Assembly: GCF_003335505.1 (NCBI RefSeq)
Contig: NZ_QPEX01000044.1
Coordinates: 225,735-289,734 of the forward strand
From: Bremerella cremea
Lineage (GTDB): Bacteria > Planctomycetota > Planctomycetia > Pirellulales > Pirellulaceae
Direction: 5' to 3'
DNA: 64,000 nucleotides
Position numbers and translations under genes: made by a program. Positions 1 through 8,818 of the stretch are shown in pieces (position 1 is the stretch's first letter; every line of letters starts with the position of its first letter). The notes under the pieces are model-generated. The model saw only the letters and a list, made by a program, of their open reading frames with translations, did not search any database and had not been told where the DNA came from.

Positions 1-251
1 CCCGCTCGCATCATGAACTGGTGGCTTTGATCGCGCCTCGTCCGTTTCTGGTGCTCGGCGGCGAGCAAGGCCGAGGTTGCTCTGATGGTGAACGAAGCTG
101 GTCGGCGATTCTTAGCGGCCAGAAGATCGCCGCTTTGTCGGACCAACCCATTCGCCTAGGACTCTACAACCACGGAGAAGGGCACACGCTATCTCGGAAA
201 TCAGGCGACAAGATCGTCGAATGGCTAACAACGTATGTCGCCCAACGCTAA
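1..251 (+). CDS. Alpha/beta-hydrolase, C-terminal fragment (partial at window edge)
   Basis: The reading frame is open from base 3 and ends at a TAA at 249-251, so only the last ~82 residues are present and the true start lies outside the window. The fragment has the C-terminal half of an alpha/beta-hydrolase core: a strand then 'APRPFLVLGG' with a following Asp, and near the end 'YNHGEGHTL', whose second His is well placed to be the catalytic histidine. This resembles the prolyl-oligopeptidase / acetyl-xylan-esterase type of exported hydrolase common in planctomycetes. The substrate cannot be told from this piece. The next gene lies on the opposite strand after about 80 nt. Confidence 0.7.
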   Translation, partial: RSHHELVALIAPRPFLVLGGEQGRGCSDGERSWSAILSGQKIAALSDQPIRLGLYNHGEGHTLSRKSGDKIVEWLTTYVAQR

Positions 252-328
252 GCAGACGAAAGCACCACGTCTCACCCAAACGCTCTGACGTGGCGCTGGG
301 TGATACGTTTAATATTTGCCAAAGCGTG

Positions 329-517
329 TTATTTGGCGAGCTTCTTTTTTGCGGTCGTCAAACCTTTCGAGATCGTATCGACACATTCTGCGGCGTCCAT
401 CTGAGCCAATAGCAAGAACGCTTCACTCAAGACTCGCTTGGTATCGGCCACGGTGATCTCGGTCTTGTCGGTGTCGACATGGCGTGAGACTTCGTTGTAG
501 AAATCAGTCAACTTCAT
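329..517 (-). CDS. Small uncharacterised protein, 62 aa
   Basis: I chose the ATG at 517 because GGAAG lies about 6 nt upstream of it. A longer in-frame reading reaches 724 but its extra part has no protein-like character. The product is a soluble, Lys/Glu/Asp-rich helical protein starting 'MKLTDFYNEVSRHVDTDKTE' and ending in a lysine-rich helix. There is no signal peptide, no membrane segment and no metal motif. I do not recognise the family. It looks like a real small conserved protein because of the clean ribosome binding site and balanced composition. It stands alone between two convergent or divergent hydrolase genes. Confidence 0.6.
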   Translation of the reverse strand: MKLTDFYNEVSRHVDTDKTEITVADTKRVLSEAFLLLAQMDAAECVDTISKGLTTAKKKLAK

Positions 518-836
518 CGTGCTTCCTTTCGAATGAAAATGCAATTTACAAAGGGTTACGCCACCCAGTGTAGCGAAATTATCATTCGACGTCATGACAA
601 ACGAATGCGGTTCGCTCTGACGCGATGGATCTTCCGTACACGATGACGGCATCTCGGCCGTCAAAGAAAAGGACGCGATAGGACTCTCAGGCTTCATCCT
701 CGCCACGAAATCAATTACGATCAACCGACAGCGAATGATTGATGCGCATGTGCTTCCGCCGGGGGCCCTTGTTCGATTAGCGGCGCGGTCCTTGATGAAA
801 CTCCCTCCTCACAATCCCTCTCTACGAGAACCGATC

Positions 837-1679
837 ATGTCTTCTCCCTGGAAACTTGCGAGCGTTGTTCTTCTGTTACTTGGTACCGGAGTTCTCTCCG
901 CTGCGGCCCCCTCAGGCGAACCGACGGTCTACAAAGAAGTTGATGGACGCCCTTTGAAGTTGTACATCACCAAACCCGACGACTGGCAGAAATCGGACAG
1001 CCGACCGGCGATTGTTTTCTTTCATGGCGGTGGCTGGGTAGGGGGTGCGCCAGGTCAGTTTACCGAGCATAGCAAGCATCTAGCCAAGCAGGGCATGGTT
1101 ACGGTTCAAGTCGAATATCGCCTGCTCGACCGAAAAAACAACGATCCCCCGACCATTTGCATAGAAGACGCGCTCGACGCGATGCGTTGGGTGCGTTCGC
1201 ATGCCGAGGAGTTGGGTATCGATCCGAATCGTATTGCCACTGCCGGCGGATCGGCTGGCGGGCACCTAGCTGCTTATCTTGGCACCGTCGATGTGCGGCA
1301 AGCGGGCGTTTCCACCAAACCAAACGCAATGGTCTTGTTTAACCCCGTGTACGATAACGGCCCCGATGGCTGGGGAACACAGCGGGTAAAAGATCGTTAC
1401 CAGGAGTTCTCTCCTGCTCATAACATCAGTGCCGACGATCCTCCTCATCTCGTTTTTCTCGGTTCCCAAGACAAGCTCATCCCGGTTGCAACGGCGGAAA
1501 ACTTCCAGCAGCAAATGCAAGACGCGGGTGTTCGTAGCGAACTACGCATCTACCAAGGGCAGGGGCACGGCTTCTTTAACCACGGGAAAGATAACAATCG
1601 CTGGTACAACGCCACCATTGAAGAGACCGATAAGTTCCTTCAATCACTTGGCTGGATAACCCCACCGCCAGCCTCATAG
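837..1679 (+). CDS. Exported alpha/beta-hydrolase (esterase/lipase, BD-FAE/HSL type)
   Basis: The 280-aa product begins with a clear signal peptide (MSSPWKLASVVLLLLGTGVLSAAA). That is why I place the start at ATG 837, although the frame is open upstream to 735. The mature part has the oxyanion-hole motif HGGGW around residue 62, the nucleophile elbow GGSAGGH (GxSxG) around residue 144, an Asp in the 'GSQDKLIP' strand, and the final His in 'GQGHGF'. This complete Ser-Asp-His triad is typical of the hormone-sensitive-lipase / carboxylesterase group. It probably hydrolyses small esters or acetylated sugars in the periplasm. It is a single-gene unit with a terminator hairpin just downstream. Confidence 0.85.
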   Translation: MSSPWKLASVVLLLLGTGVLSAAAPSGEPTVYKEVDGRPLKLYITKPDDWQKSDSRPAIVFFHGGGWVGGAPGQFTEHSKHLAKQGMVTVQVEYRLLDRKNNDPPTICIEDALDAMRWVRSHAEELGIDPNRIATAGGSAGGHLAAYLGTVDVRQAGVSTKPNAMVLFNPVYDNGPDGWGTQRVKDRYQEFSPAHNISADDPPHLVFLGSQDKLIPVATAENFQQQMQDAGVRSELRIYQGQGHGFFNHGKDNNRWYNATIEETDKFLQSLGWITPPPAS

Positions 1680-1705
1680 GAACTTTGGCAACGTCTGCCA
1701 ATAAC

Positions 1706-1742
1706 AACACCCCCGCCGAGTAGCTTGGCAGGGGTGTTTGTT
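1706..1742 (+). terminator. Rho-independent terminator after the esterase gene
   Basis: Arms AACACCCCCGCC (1706-1717) and GGCAGGGGTGTT (1727-1738) pair with one mismatch around a 9-nt loop. A T-rich tail (TTTGTTT) follows. It sits between convergent genes, so it may also stop transcription of the leftward di-heme oxidoreductase gene. Confidence 0.75.
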
Positions 1743-1786
1743 TCGGGACCGATCCTCACTGGTAGCGAGTCGTATTTACAAGCCGG

Positions 1787-3232
1787 TTAACGGGCGACCC
1801 CATGAGAAGCTTCGGCGGTTACCGAGATGCCCGCTGGTGCTTCCTCAGCTGATTGGGGCGCTTTTAAAGATTGGAGAAACTGGATCAGCGCGTACTGTTT
1901 CTCTTCGCTCATCAGGGCAAATCTCCGGACCGACGTCTTGGCTTCCCCTCCGTGCCATTCAATGGCCCCGCGCAACGTTTGGGCCCGTCCATCGTGCATG
2001 TAAGGGGCAGAATCGGCCACGCCCCATAGGGGAGGCGTGCGATATTCCATGTGATGCTGCTGGTCGATAGCCAACAAGGGAGCCGGCTCACGCCGCACCA
2101 TTCCGTGGTACCCGCTGATCACATCCATGTTCGCTCCTACGCTGATTTCTGGTAGCGGCTCGGCGGGAATTGGGTCTTCAAACAACGGCCCCATATCATG
2201 CAGCAAAAAGTCGGAGAAAACACCGCTCACTTGCCCGACATCAGCCACATGGCATTCCGCACATCCAATCGCATTGAACGATATCTGACCTTCCGCAATA
2301 CGCTGCTTACCTTTCTCTTCTGCAGGCAAGACCTGTTCCGGACGGGGAAGCGAGCGAACGTACTGAATTAACGCGTTCACTTGCTCGCCACTTAAATCGC
2401 TTCCCTCGAGTTCGTAATCTGGCTGCAGGGGATCTTTCGTCTGATGAAATTCATGAACTTGCAGCCCAATTTCCGTAGCACAGGCCCCTTTGATGAATAA
2501 GTCGAGATCCTTCATTTGTCCGCGCCAACCAAACCGGCCAGACTTCCGCCCCGAGACCCCCGTCGTGCTTCCTTTCTGTATTTCGACTAGCGCGTCGATA
2601 TCCGAATCGCTAATCTTTCGATCGATTTCATCTACCCCAAAAAGCTGTGGTGGATTGCGTTCGGCCAGGGCATATTGCACGCCTTCGTGAAAGATCACCA
2701 AGTTCAGTGGCAACGCGTTTATTTTGGGAAGATCGCGACGGCTAAGCATCTTGAGAATGCGAGCTTTCGACTGATTCGTTGAAGGCAATGTTGCCGTCAC
2801 ATCGGCACGTTTACTGACAAACTCGGGATTGGTACTTTCACGATGCAATAGCACGCCCAGCGAGAACCGTCCTTGCGTGTCGACAAAATCAGGGTGCATC
2901 CGATGCAGTGTTCCCAGGAACTTTTTCGCCGTACGCCGCGTGAATTCCCCGGTCTCTGGCAGGAAGGAGAGAAATTGAGCGTTATTGGCTAAGTTGCCAC
3001 TTCCACCAACGCCACCTAACGAGTGGCAATTCACACACCCTTTTCCATTGAAGAGAGGCCCTAATCCATCGCCGTTGGGACTTAGCGGGTCGTTGGGTTC
3101 CCATTGGTGCAAGAACAACTCGCGACCTTCAGCGACGCGACCAGCACCGCTATCAAATTGCGCTTGAACGCTTGCCCATGTCGCCAGCGATAACACAAGG
3201 GAAATGCCGAAGAAACGAGTCCACTTAGCCAT
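1787..3232 (-). CDS. Di-heme oxidoreductase (DHOR/DUF1111-like cytochrome c)
   Basis: 481 aa, starting at ATG 3232 with an AGGGAA ribosome binding site and a signal peptide (MAKWTRFFGISLVLSLATWASVQAQ). Two c-type heme sites are visible: CVNCH at residues 66-70 and CAECH at 324-328. The C-terminal stretch 'APYMHDGRAQTL..AI.WHGGEA' (about residues 409-431) is characteristic of the DHOR family, related to the MauG/cytochrome c peroxidase fold. The product should be a periplasmic di-heme electron-transfer protein. Its partner and substrate are not indicated by context. The gene is divergent from msrB. Confidence 0.85.
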   Translation of the reverse strand: MAKWTRFFGISLVLSLATWASVQAQFDSGAGRVAEGRELFLHQWEPNDPLSPNGDGLGPLFNGKGCVNCHSLGGVGGSGNLANNAQFLSFLPETGEFTRRTAKKFLGTLHRMHPDFVDTQGRFSLGVLLHRESTNPEFVSKRADVTATLPSTNQSKARILKMLSRRDLPKINALPLNLVIFHEGVQYALAERNPPQLFGVDEIDRKISDSDIDALVEIQKGSTTGVSGRKSGRFGWRGQMKDLDLFIKGACATEIGLQVHEFHQTKDPLQPDYELEGSDLSGEQVNALIQYVRSLPRPEQVLPAEEKGKQRIAEGQISFNAIGCAECHVADVGQVSGVFSDFLLHDMGPLFEDPIPAEPLPEISVGANMDVISGYHGMVRREPAPLLAIDQQHHMEYRTPPLWGVADSAPYMHDGRAQTLRGAIEWHGGEAKTSVRRFALMSEEKQYALIQFLQSLKAPQSAEEAPAGISVTAEASHGVAR

Positions 3233-3422
3233 ACCAATTCCCTGCCTTTTTATTCTGGGAATGTTCTTCCATCCATTTATATGTGTAGAGAAACTCTTCT
3301 TTCGATGCAACGAATTTGTCCGTGCCAGCCATAAAGAATCGCTTCCTGCCGATTCTCCGCGCATAACAATGCCGTAGAATGAAAGCTATCTCTGTGAAAT
3401 AGCCTATAGGAGCCTGTCCTCG

Positions 3423-3824
3423 ATGTCCTCTCAATTCAATCCCTTGAACGATGCGGAACAGCATGTCATTCTGCGAAAAGGAACCGAGCGTCCCTTCACC
3501 GGCGAGTACACCGACCTGAAAACAACCGGCACGTTCATCTGCCGCCAGTGTAACCTGCCGATCTATCGATCTGACGACAAGTTTGAAAGTCGCTGCGGCT
3601 GGCCAAGCTTTGATGAAAGCCTGGGGGATTCCGTCCGGCGTGTCCCCGATGCCGACGGACGACGGACAGAAATTGTCTGTGCGAATTGCGGCGGGCACTT
3701 GGGACACGTCTTCGAAGGCGAGGGCTTCACCCCCAAGAACACGCGTCATTGTGTGAATTCAATCTCCATGCGATTCATTCCCGCTGGCGAATCGCTGCCG
3801 GAAGTCATCACGGCAGAGTCTTAA
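3423..3824 (+). CDS. msrB: Peptide-methionine (R)-S-oxide reductase MsrB
   Basis: 133 aa, the usual length for a single-domain MsrB. It reduces methionine-R-sulfoxide in proteins using a thiol system. Structural zinc cysteines are two CxxC pairs (C40/C43 and C86/C89). The catalytic cysteine is C110 in 'RHCVNSISM', where most homologues have 'RYCINS'. C58 in 'SRCGWPSF' sits at the usual resolving-cysteine position. There is no signal peptide, so it is cytoplasmic. An SGNH-family gene follows after 36 nt and is probably cotranscribed. An OxyR-type regulator lies 0.8 kb downstream, which makes an oxidative-stress link plausible but unproven. Confidence 0.95.
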   Translation: MSSQFNPLNDAEQHVILRKGTERPFTGEYTDLKTTGTFICRQCNLPIYRSDDKFESRCGWPSFDESLGDSVRRVPDADGRRTEIVCANCGGHLGHVFEGEGFTPKNTRHCVNSISMRFIPAGESLPEVITAES

Positions 3825-3860
3825 TGAGCGGGCTTTATCTTGGCCTGGAAAGGTTTAGCG

Positions 3861-4487
3861 ATGTCGGGACATGTGGTTTTATTGGGCGATTCGATCTTCG
3901 ATAACGCCTCGTATGTTTCCGGTGGGATGTCGGTGATCGACCATCTTCGCCGCCGCTTGCCCAGTGGAAGCAAAGCCAGTTTACGTGCGGTCGATGGGGC
4001 TTGTGTCACCAATGTGTACCGTCAACTCCAGCAATTGCCTGCCGATGCAACGCACTTTGTTTTGAGCATCGGCGGGAACGATGCCTTGTTTGCTGCTGGA
4101 GATCTGTTTACCGAAGATCCTCAACCGTTGGCCCAATCACTGGAACGCACGGCCCACGTGGTCGAGCAGTTCGCCCAGGAACATCGCGAACTGTTGATCC
4201 ACCTGAAACAATGGGAAAAGCCGCTGGTTGTCTGCACGATATACGACCACATCCCTTCGCTGAGCCCAGGAGAACGCGCCGGACTGAGCATATTCAACGA
4301 TGCGATCTCGCGTAATATTTTTCGTCTCGGGGCGACGCTAATCGATCTGCGGCTAGTTTGCGACGACACACGTGACTACGCGGAAATCTCGCCGATTGAA
4401 CCTTCCGCCCAAGGCGGCGAGAAGATCGCGCGAGCTATCGCCGATGCTATTCTGCAAATTGGGAGCCCGCGTCGTGTGATTGTCTGA
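3861..4487 (+). CDS. SGNH/GDSL-fold hydrolase-like protein lacking block V catalytic residues
   Basis: 208 aa. ATG 3861 is chosen because GGAAAGG lies just upstream; the frame also contains an earlier ATG at 3840. The SGNH fold is evident: GDSIFDN (block I, Ser11) and SIGGND (block III, G71-D74). Block V reads 'SPIEPSAQGGEKIA' (177-190), where active enzymes have DxxHPS: both the Asp and the His of the triad are replaced (Ser177, Glu180). It may therefore be a non-hydrolytic member or use another acid/base. No signal peptide, so it is cytoplasmic. The gene follows msrB closely on the same strand. Confidence 0.8.
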   Translation: MSGHVVLLGDSIFDNASYVSGGMSVIDHLRRRLPSGSKASLRAVDGACVTNVYRQLQQLPADATHFVLSIGGNDALFAAGDLFTEDPQPLAQSLERTAHVVEQFAQEHRELLIHLKQWEKPLVVCTIYDHIPSLSPGERAGLSIFNDAISRNIFRLGATLIDLRLVCDDTRDYAEISPIEPSAQGGEKIARAIADAILQIGSPRRVIV

Positions 4488-4605
4488 TCGACTTTCGCAC
4501 TAGCCAATCTTGCCATCGTGAGGGTTCCCACAACAATGCGAGTTATGCATACTAGAGACCTACGACAATGCAATTAACGCATTAGAATTTCGCAGGATCT
4601 TGGCG

Positions 4606-5493
4606 ATGGACATCGAGCAGCTTCAACAATTCCTCAAAGTCGCCGAACTTGGCAACTTCACTCGTGCGGCCGAGGTCCTCAGCATTTCGCAGCCGGCGCT
4701 TAGTCGCTCGATTGCTCGCTTGGAGGAAGAACTAGGGCAACCGCTGTTCGAACGCCAATCGCGTAAAGTCGTTCTGACCGATGCGGGGAACTTGCTTCAA
4801 TCGCGTGCCCACCGCATTGTTTCCTTGGTCGAAGACACGAAGGCCGAGATCTGCGACGACGGCGAGAGTGGCCGCGTTCGTCTGGGGGCGATTCCCACAA
4901 TCGCCCCGTTCTTCCTCCCAGAAATGCTCAGCCCATTCGCCGAGGCTTTTCCGAAAGCGCATCTGACCGTCCAAGAAGACACCACCGACAACCTCTTGCG
5001 ACGATGTCAGCAAGGAGAAATCGACGTGGCGATTCTCGCCTTGCCGATCACCGCCAAACACTTAGAGATTGAACCGCTTTTTGAAGAGGAACTGCTACTG
5101 GTCTTACCGACGGAGCATCCACTGTGCGAAAAGAAACAGATCAAGCTGGCCGATGTCGAACCGTATCCGTTTGTCTTGCTAGACGAAGCGCACTGCTTAT
5201 CCGATAACATCGTCACCTTTTGCCGACACCGCTCGTTCAACCCTATTTCAGTGGAACGAACCAGCCAACTTGCAACCGTGCAAGAGTTGGTCTCGATGAA
5301 TCATGGTGTCTCGATGATTCCGGCCATGGCCAAGAATCTCGATACCAGTCCGCGTCGTGTCTACCGCTCTCTTGCTGGTACCAAGCCCACACGTAAGATT
5401 GCGATGACCTGGAACCCGTACCGTTTTCAATGCAAGCTACTGGAACGTTTCAAAGAACACATCCGGGCATTCTCGCAGGCTTACGGCCTTTAG
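4606..5493 (+). CDS. oxyR: LysR-family peroxide sensor, OxyR type
   Basis: 295 aa. ATG 4606 has AGGA 8 nt upstream; the in-frame TTG at 4600 is too close to that site. The N-terminal winged helix-turn-helix (about residues 3-62) is typical of LysR regulators. The periplasmic-binding-like effector domain carries 'HCLSDNIVTFC', with cysteines C197 and C206. These correspond in sequence and spacing to the redox pair C199/C208 of E. coli OxyR. I therefore call it OxyR rather than a generic LysR: a sensor of hydrogen peroxide that activates catalase/alkyl-hydroperoxide-reductase-type genes. No such target gene is adjacent. The nearest oxidative-damage gene is msrB upstream; the downstream gene is convergent. 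Confidence 0.85.
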   Translation: MDIEQLQQFLKVAELGNFTRAAEVLSISQPALSRSIARLEEELGQPLFERQSRKVVLTDAGNLLQSRAHRIVSLVEDTKAEICDDGESGRVRLGAIPTIAPFFLPEMLSPFAEAFPKAHLTVQEDTTDNLLRRCQQGEIDVAILALPITAKHLEIEPLFEEELLLVLPTEHPLCEKKQIKLADVEPYPFVLLDEAHCLSDNIVTFCRHRSFNPISVERTSQLATVQELVSMNHGVSMIPAMAKNLDTSPRRVYRSLAGTKPTRKIAMTWNPYRFQCKLLERFKEHIRAFSQAYGL

Positions 5494-5549
5494 CAGGCTG
5501 CAAAACAGGTCTGCAGCGGTTCAGAAACCACCGATTTCATCAACGGTTA

Positions 5550-6026
5550 TTAGTCCTCTTCGCCGAAGAAAACGCGTTCGATATATCCCATCGTCACCAG
5601 CGTTGCCCAGGCCAAAGCAACCGCCATGCAGGCAATGCGATAGTACCCCATACCACAAGCGGTTCCGGTGGCGGCAGCAACCCAAATTGTCGCTGCGGTC
5701 GTTAGACCGTGGACTCCGCCGTGAGCCCGAATGATCGATCCTGCCCCGAGAAAGCCGACGCCGCCAATAATTCCAGCGATCAATCGAAACATATCCAACC
5801 GCAACCAACCGGGGCCGCCATCTTCCAGCGTCACGGTGTAGTTCATGCCAATCACCATAATCAGGGCAGCCCCCAAAGCAACGAGCATATTGGTCCGCAA
5901 ACCGGCAGGCTTATCATGCCGTTCGCGATTCCACCCTAATATCGATCCACACAATACGGCGAAAAACAAGCGTAGGAACGAATCGAAGTCGGACGAGATC
6001 GTCGCGAAAAGTAAGCTCTCAAACAT
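5550..6026 (-). CDS. MgtC/SapB-family membrane protein
   Basis: 158 aa, a compact membrane protein with about four to five transmembrane segments. It shows family motifs such as 'GWNRERHDKPAGLRTNMLV' (the basic cytoplasmic loop after TM1-2) and 'GGVGFLGAGSII' with 'GLTTAATIWVAAATG'. It has only the membrane domain and lacks the long C-terminal soluble domain of Salmonella MgtC, so it belongs to the short SapB/YhiD-like group. In pathogens MgtC relates to magnesium limitation and ATP synthase control; the role in free-living planctomycetes is unknown. A single-gene unit convergent with the oxyR gene. Confidence 0.85.
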   Translation of the reverse strand: MFESLLFATISSDFDSFLRLFFAVLCGSILGWNRERHDKPAGLRTNMLVALGAALIMVIGMNYTVTLEDGGPGWLRLDMFRLIAGIIGGVGFLGAGSIIRAHGGVHGLTTAATIWVAAATGTACGMGYYRIACMAVALAWATLVTMGYIERVFFGEED

Positions 6027-6105
6027 GGTGTCGCTTTCAATGGTGCAAGTTTCTAGCCTGATTTTAGCATGCCCTTGGCCGCTTAAGAATGAGCATGGCG
6101 CAGCA

Positions 6106-6131
6106 AAAGAGGGCCCTTAGAAGCCCTCTTT
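6106..6131 (-). terminator. Terminator hairpin between the PDZ and MgtC-like genes
   Basis: Perfect 9-bp arms AAAGAGGGC (6106-6114) and GCCCTCTTT (6123-6131) around an 8-nt loop, with A/T tails on both sides. It lies just beyond the stop codon of the leftward PDZ gene (6161) and before the MgtC-like gene. Confidence 0.75.
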
Positions 6132-6160
6132 CTATGTTCGAGTTCGTGACAAGAAGACGT

Positions 6161-7270
6161 TTACAAATCGGCGCCGCCTGACTTCAAGCTCTTCAACTCT
6201 TCACGCAACTGGCGTACTTCTTGCTCGAGTTCGCGCACTCGTCGGCTGAGCGATTCCACCTGCTCGGGTGTAACCATTTGATCAGCCGGGACAGCGTTGC
6301 CTTCCATCCCTTGTATAGCATTCTGCAACAAGCGTAGGGCAGGGCGGTCTTCCCCAATCGAAGGTCCACTGGGGCGGTTTTCAATCGGTTGCGGCGGCAT
6401 CGTTCGAGGATCGCCATAAAACAAGTTGGTCGATTCCATCCGGTTGCCCACGTAGTAATTCACCGGAATCCAACGATCCTCCGGCGAGGTACGAACCATT
6501 TGAATCAGTTCATTCGCATCGTTCACTCGACGCCCATCGTAGGCCACAATCACAGCGCCGACCGGAATGCCTGCCTGATCGGCTACGCCACCTCGGCTGA
6601 CACTTTCAACAAAGGCGCCTCGACGCACCGAAATACCGGTTTGGGCGCGAAGTTGATCGTCGACAGGCAATACACGTACGCCTAGTACGCGGCGGCCAGC
6701 CACTGGGGCGGCAGCCGGAAGTTGCTCGGGCTGGGGCATGTTCCCTTCCACCCCTAACGGATCGTAAGGCTGACCAGGCGGCGTGAGGGGCGGGGGAACG
6801 GGAGTCTCGTTGGATTGGCTCCCCAACACAACTTCCAGATCGCTGGGCTTTCCATCTTGCAACACGTTCAACGTAAGTTTATCGCCCGGCTTCTTGCCAC
6901 TCATCCATTTACCAAGTTGGTCGAGGGTCTGAAACCTTTGACCATCGACCGTAACAATGAGGTCTCCTGGCTTGAGCCCCGCTTTATCCGCCGGCCCGCC
7001 TGGGTTGATCTCGGTGACGATGATGCCTTGTTGTTTCAAAATTGGATCAGAATCGGACTCGTACGTATCAAGCATCGCCCCCAGGAAAGGTCGTTCATTG
7101 GTTGCCGGTGTCGGCTGAGGGTTCGCAGGAGGCTGCTGCCGGTTGCCTTGAACCTGATCCAACAAGTTGTTCAGCTTGTCGAGTGCCCCCTGAGCCTGCG
7201 CTCCTTGCGGAGACATCAGCAAAGTTACCGTCAGCAGAACGGCCAACCTGAAATTCGTTAGCAACCTCAT
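6161..7270 (-). CDS. Exported protein with two PDZ domains and C-terminal coiled coil
   Basis: 369 aa. Start at ATG 7270, directly after a strong GGGAGGT ribosome binding site. A signal peptide (MRLLTNFRLAVLLTVTLLMSPQGAQA) is followed by a Gln/Pro-rich linker. PDZ domain 1 lies at about 60-150 (carboxylate loop 'PFLGAML', 'GGPADKAGLKPGDLIVTVDG') and PDZ domain 2 at about 194-285 ('GAFVESVSRGGVADQAGIPVGAVIVAYDG'-type core). Residues about 335-365 form a heptad-rich Glu/Arg/Leu coiled coil. There is no protease domain, so it is not a DegP homologue. It is more likely a periplasmic scaffold or adaptor that binds protein C termini. Confidence 0.8.
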   Translation of the reverse strand: MRLLTNFRLAVLLTVTLLMSPQGAQAQGALDKLNNLLDQVQGNRQQPPANPQPTPATNERPFLGAMLDTYESDSDPILKQQGIIVTEINPGGPADKAGLKPGDLIVTVDGQRFQTLDQLGKWMSGKKPGDKLTLNVLQDGKPSDLEVVLGSQSNETPVPPPLTPPGQPYDPLGVEGNMPQPEQLPAAAPVAGRRVLGVRVLPVDDQLRAQTGISVRRGAFVESVSRGGVADQAGIPVGAVIVAYDGRRVNDANELIQMVRTSPEDRWIPVNYYVGNRMESTNLFYGDPRTMPPQPIENRPSGPSIGEDRPALRLLQNAIQGMEGNAVPADQMVTPEQVESLSRRVRELEQEVRQLREELKSLKSGGADL

Positions 7271-7448
7271 CACTACCTCCCTCTCGATCAAAATTTACGG
7301 TCGAACGGACCGTCACACGAAGTCTTGCCCGGTTTTTATCACTTGGTATTGTCCCGCATTGCTTGAAGCAAGGAAAGACAAACCGAGCGATTCCAGGTAC
7401 GAATTTCCATGAAGACAGGATTTCCCCGCCTTGGTACGCTAGAGAACT

Positions 7449-8384
7449 ATGGATAGGCAAGACTTTGAAATCGATCGCGCACAGCCGCAGCATCAAGGAG
7501 CCGCCCTCTGGCTGGCCACCGGCGGCCGCTCTCGTCATGTGAATCGAGGCCGGGTTACTGCGTTGCTAGCTGCGGAAAAAGAAGGCAAAGTTAGCTTCGA
7601 TGGGTTGGTGGCCGCGACGAACCGAAGTCGCGTGATTGGTGCCATCTGGTGTTTGAATCAGCCCGGCAAGATCGCCACGATCTGGGGGCCAGGATTGATT
7701 TCCGGCGTATCGGACACCCTGGCAGACCAATTGATTAAACGAGTCCTAAAATTCGCCCAGCAAGCCGGCAATCACCTGATGCAAAGCTTGATTGGCCTAG
7801 AAAACCCCAACGCAGGCGAACACTTAGCGCGAATCGGTTTCCGGCACGTAACACGCCTCGACCAATTGCATGCGTTCCCAGCCGAAATTGCAACACCTCC
7901 ACCAAGTAGTCTGCTAACCTTTTTGCCCTGCGATGATTTCCGCAAACCAGCTTTCGAGCAATTGGTTGCCAACACCTATGAGGGAAGCCTCGATTGCCCA
8001 GAGATTGATGGCCTACGTCAGATTGAAGACGTTTTGACCGGCTATCATGCTACCAGCGGCCACGATACGCGGCATTGGTATCTTGTACAGCTCGCTGGGC
8101 AAACCATCGGGGTGGTTATCTTGGCGCATCACACAGCAAACCACCAGTTGGAGCTAATCTACTTTGGACTGCTCCCCCCGTTTCGGCAGCGAGGACTAGG
8201 GAAAGAGGTAATCCGTTTCCTTTTGCACTTAGCTCGTCAAATCGGCTGCCAGTCGATCTTGACTGGTGTTGATGAAAGAAACACACCGGCGATGGCCCTC
8301 TACCACCAATTTGGGTTTATCCCGTCGGACAGCAAAGAGCTCTTTTTGCTACCGCTGCCGCCCCTGAACGTGGCGGTCGCTTAG
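7449..8384 (+). CDS. GNAT-family N-acetyltransferase
   Basis: 311 aa, start ATG 7449. The C-terminal third (about residues 210-300) is a clear GNAT domain. It has the acetyl-CoA pyrophosphate-binding loop 'FRQRGLGKEVIRFLL' preceded by the beta-4 strand 'LELIYFGLLP', and the C-terminal 'NTPAMALYHQFGF' motif seen in amino-group acetyltransferases. The N-terminal half is a degenerate GNAT-like region, similar to the tandem-GNAT layout of mycothiol-synthase-like proteins. No substrate can be assigned. It is divergent from the PDZ gene and is followed by the dnaA leader. Confidence 0.8.
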   Translation: MDRQDFEIDRAQPQHQGAALWLATGGRSRHVNRGRVTALLAAEKEGKVSFDGLVAATNRSRVIGAIWCLNQPGKIATIWGPGLISGVSDTLADQLIKRVLKFAQQAGNHLMQSLIGLENPNAGEHLARIGFRHVTRLDQLHAFPAEIATPPPSSLLTFLPCDDFRKPAFEQLVANTYEGSLDCPEIDGLRQIEDVLTGYHATSGHDTRHWYLVQLAGQTIGVVILAHHTANHQLELIYFGLLPPFRQRGLGKEVIRFLLHLARQIGCQSILTGVDERNTPAMALYHQFGFIPSDSKELFLLPLPPLNVAVA

Positions 8385-8678
8385 GGGCACACTTACCCCT
8401 CCTTCTTTATTTCTTCACAATGCGTGACCAACCGTGTCAAACGGTAATATCCGGTTTTTGAAACGCGTAAAGTGTTGCTTTTCAACAAGATAGAAACATC
8501 AAAGGTCTCCTTCTTGAATGCGTTTCCCCATGATTCGACATATTTTCCACGCCTCTGTTCAGATCGTGTTAGAAAAAGGAAAGCCGCAATTGAGTGTGAA
8601 TCTCCGAGAAATGAGGGGCTTTCCGCAGGCGCGTTTTTCCGCTGGTGCTTTTTTTCGTCCAGAGGTTCGTCGAGTGGT

Positions 8679-8706
8679 TTGACAGGGGTGCTAGCTTGCA
8701 TACAAT
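8679..8706 (+). promoter_or_regulatory. Sigma70-type promoter for dnaA
   Basis: A perfect -35 box TTGACA (8679-8684) and a -10 box TACAAT (8701-8706) are separated by 16 nt. They point at dnaA, whose GTG start is at 8819, giving a leader of about 105 nt. The rest of the 434-nt interval 8385-8818 holds no convincing gene. I found no cluster of TTATNCACA-type DnaA boxes there, so I do not call an origin. Confidence 0.65.
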
Positions 8707-8818
8707 CGTCCTCCACGCGGCTGTTGATGCCGCTTGTTTTTGCCTCTCTCCCGTCTGGGGTTATGAAGCGATTTTCGGATTGAAAATCTGCTTACTAACT
8801 CGCTGAAAGAGTCAGCCT

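Noticed and set aside
735..836. Upstream extension of the esterase gene
   Set aside because: The extra N-terminal residues precede a complete signal peptide, so the start is placed at 837.
8393..8716. A 107-codon minus-strand frame before dnaA
   Set aside because: It overlaps the dnaA promoter region, has no ribosome binding site and an unconvincing composition.
8385..8818. Possible replication origin next to dnaA
   Set aside because: I found no cluster of DnaA-box-like 9-mers or AT-rich unwinding region that would support it.
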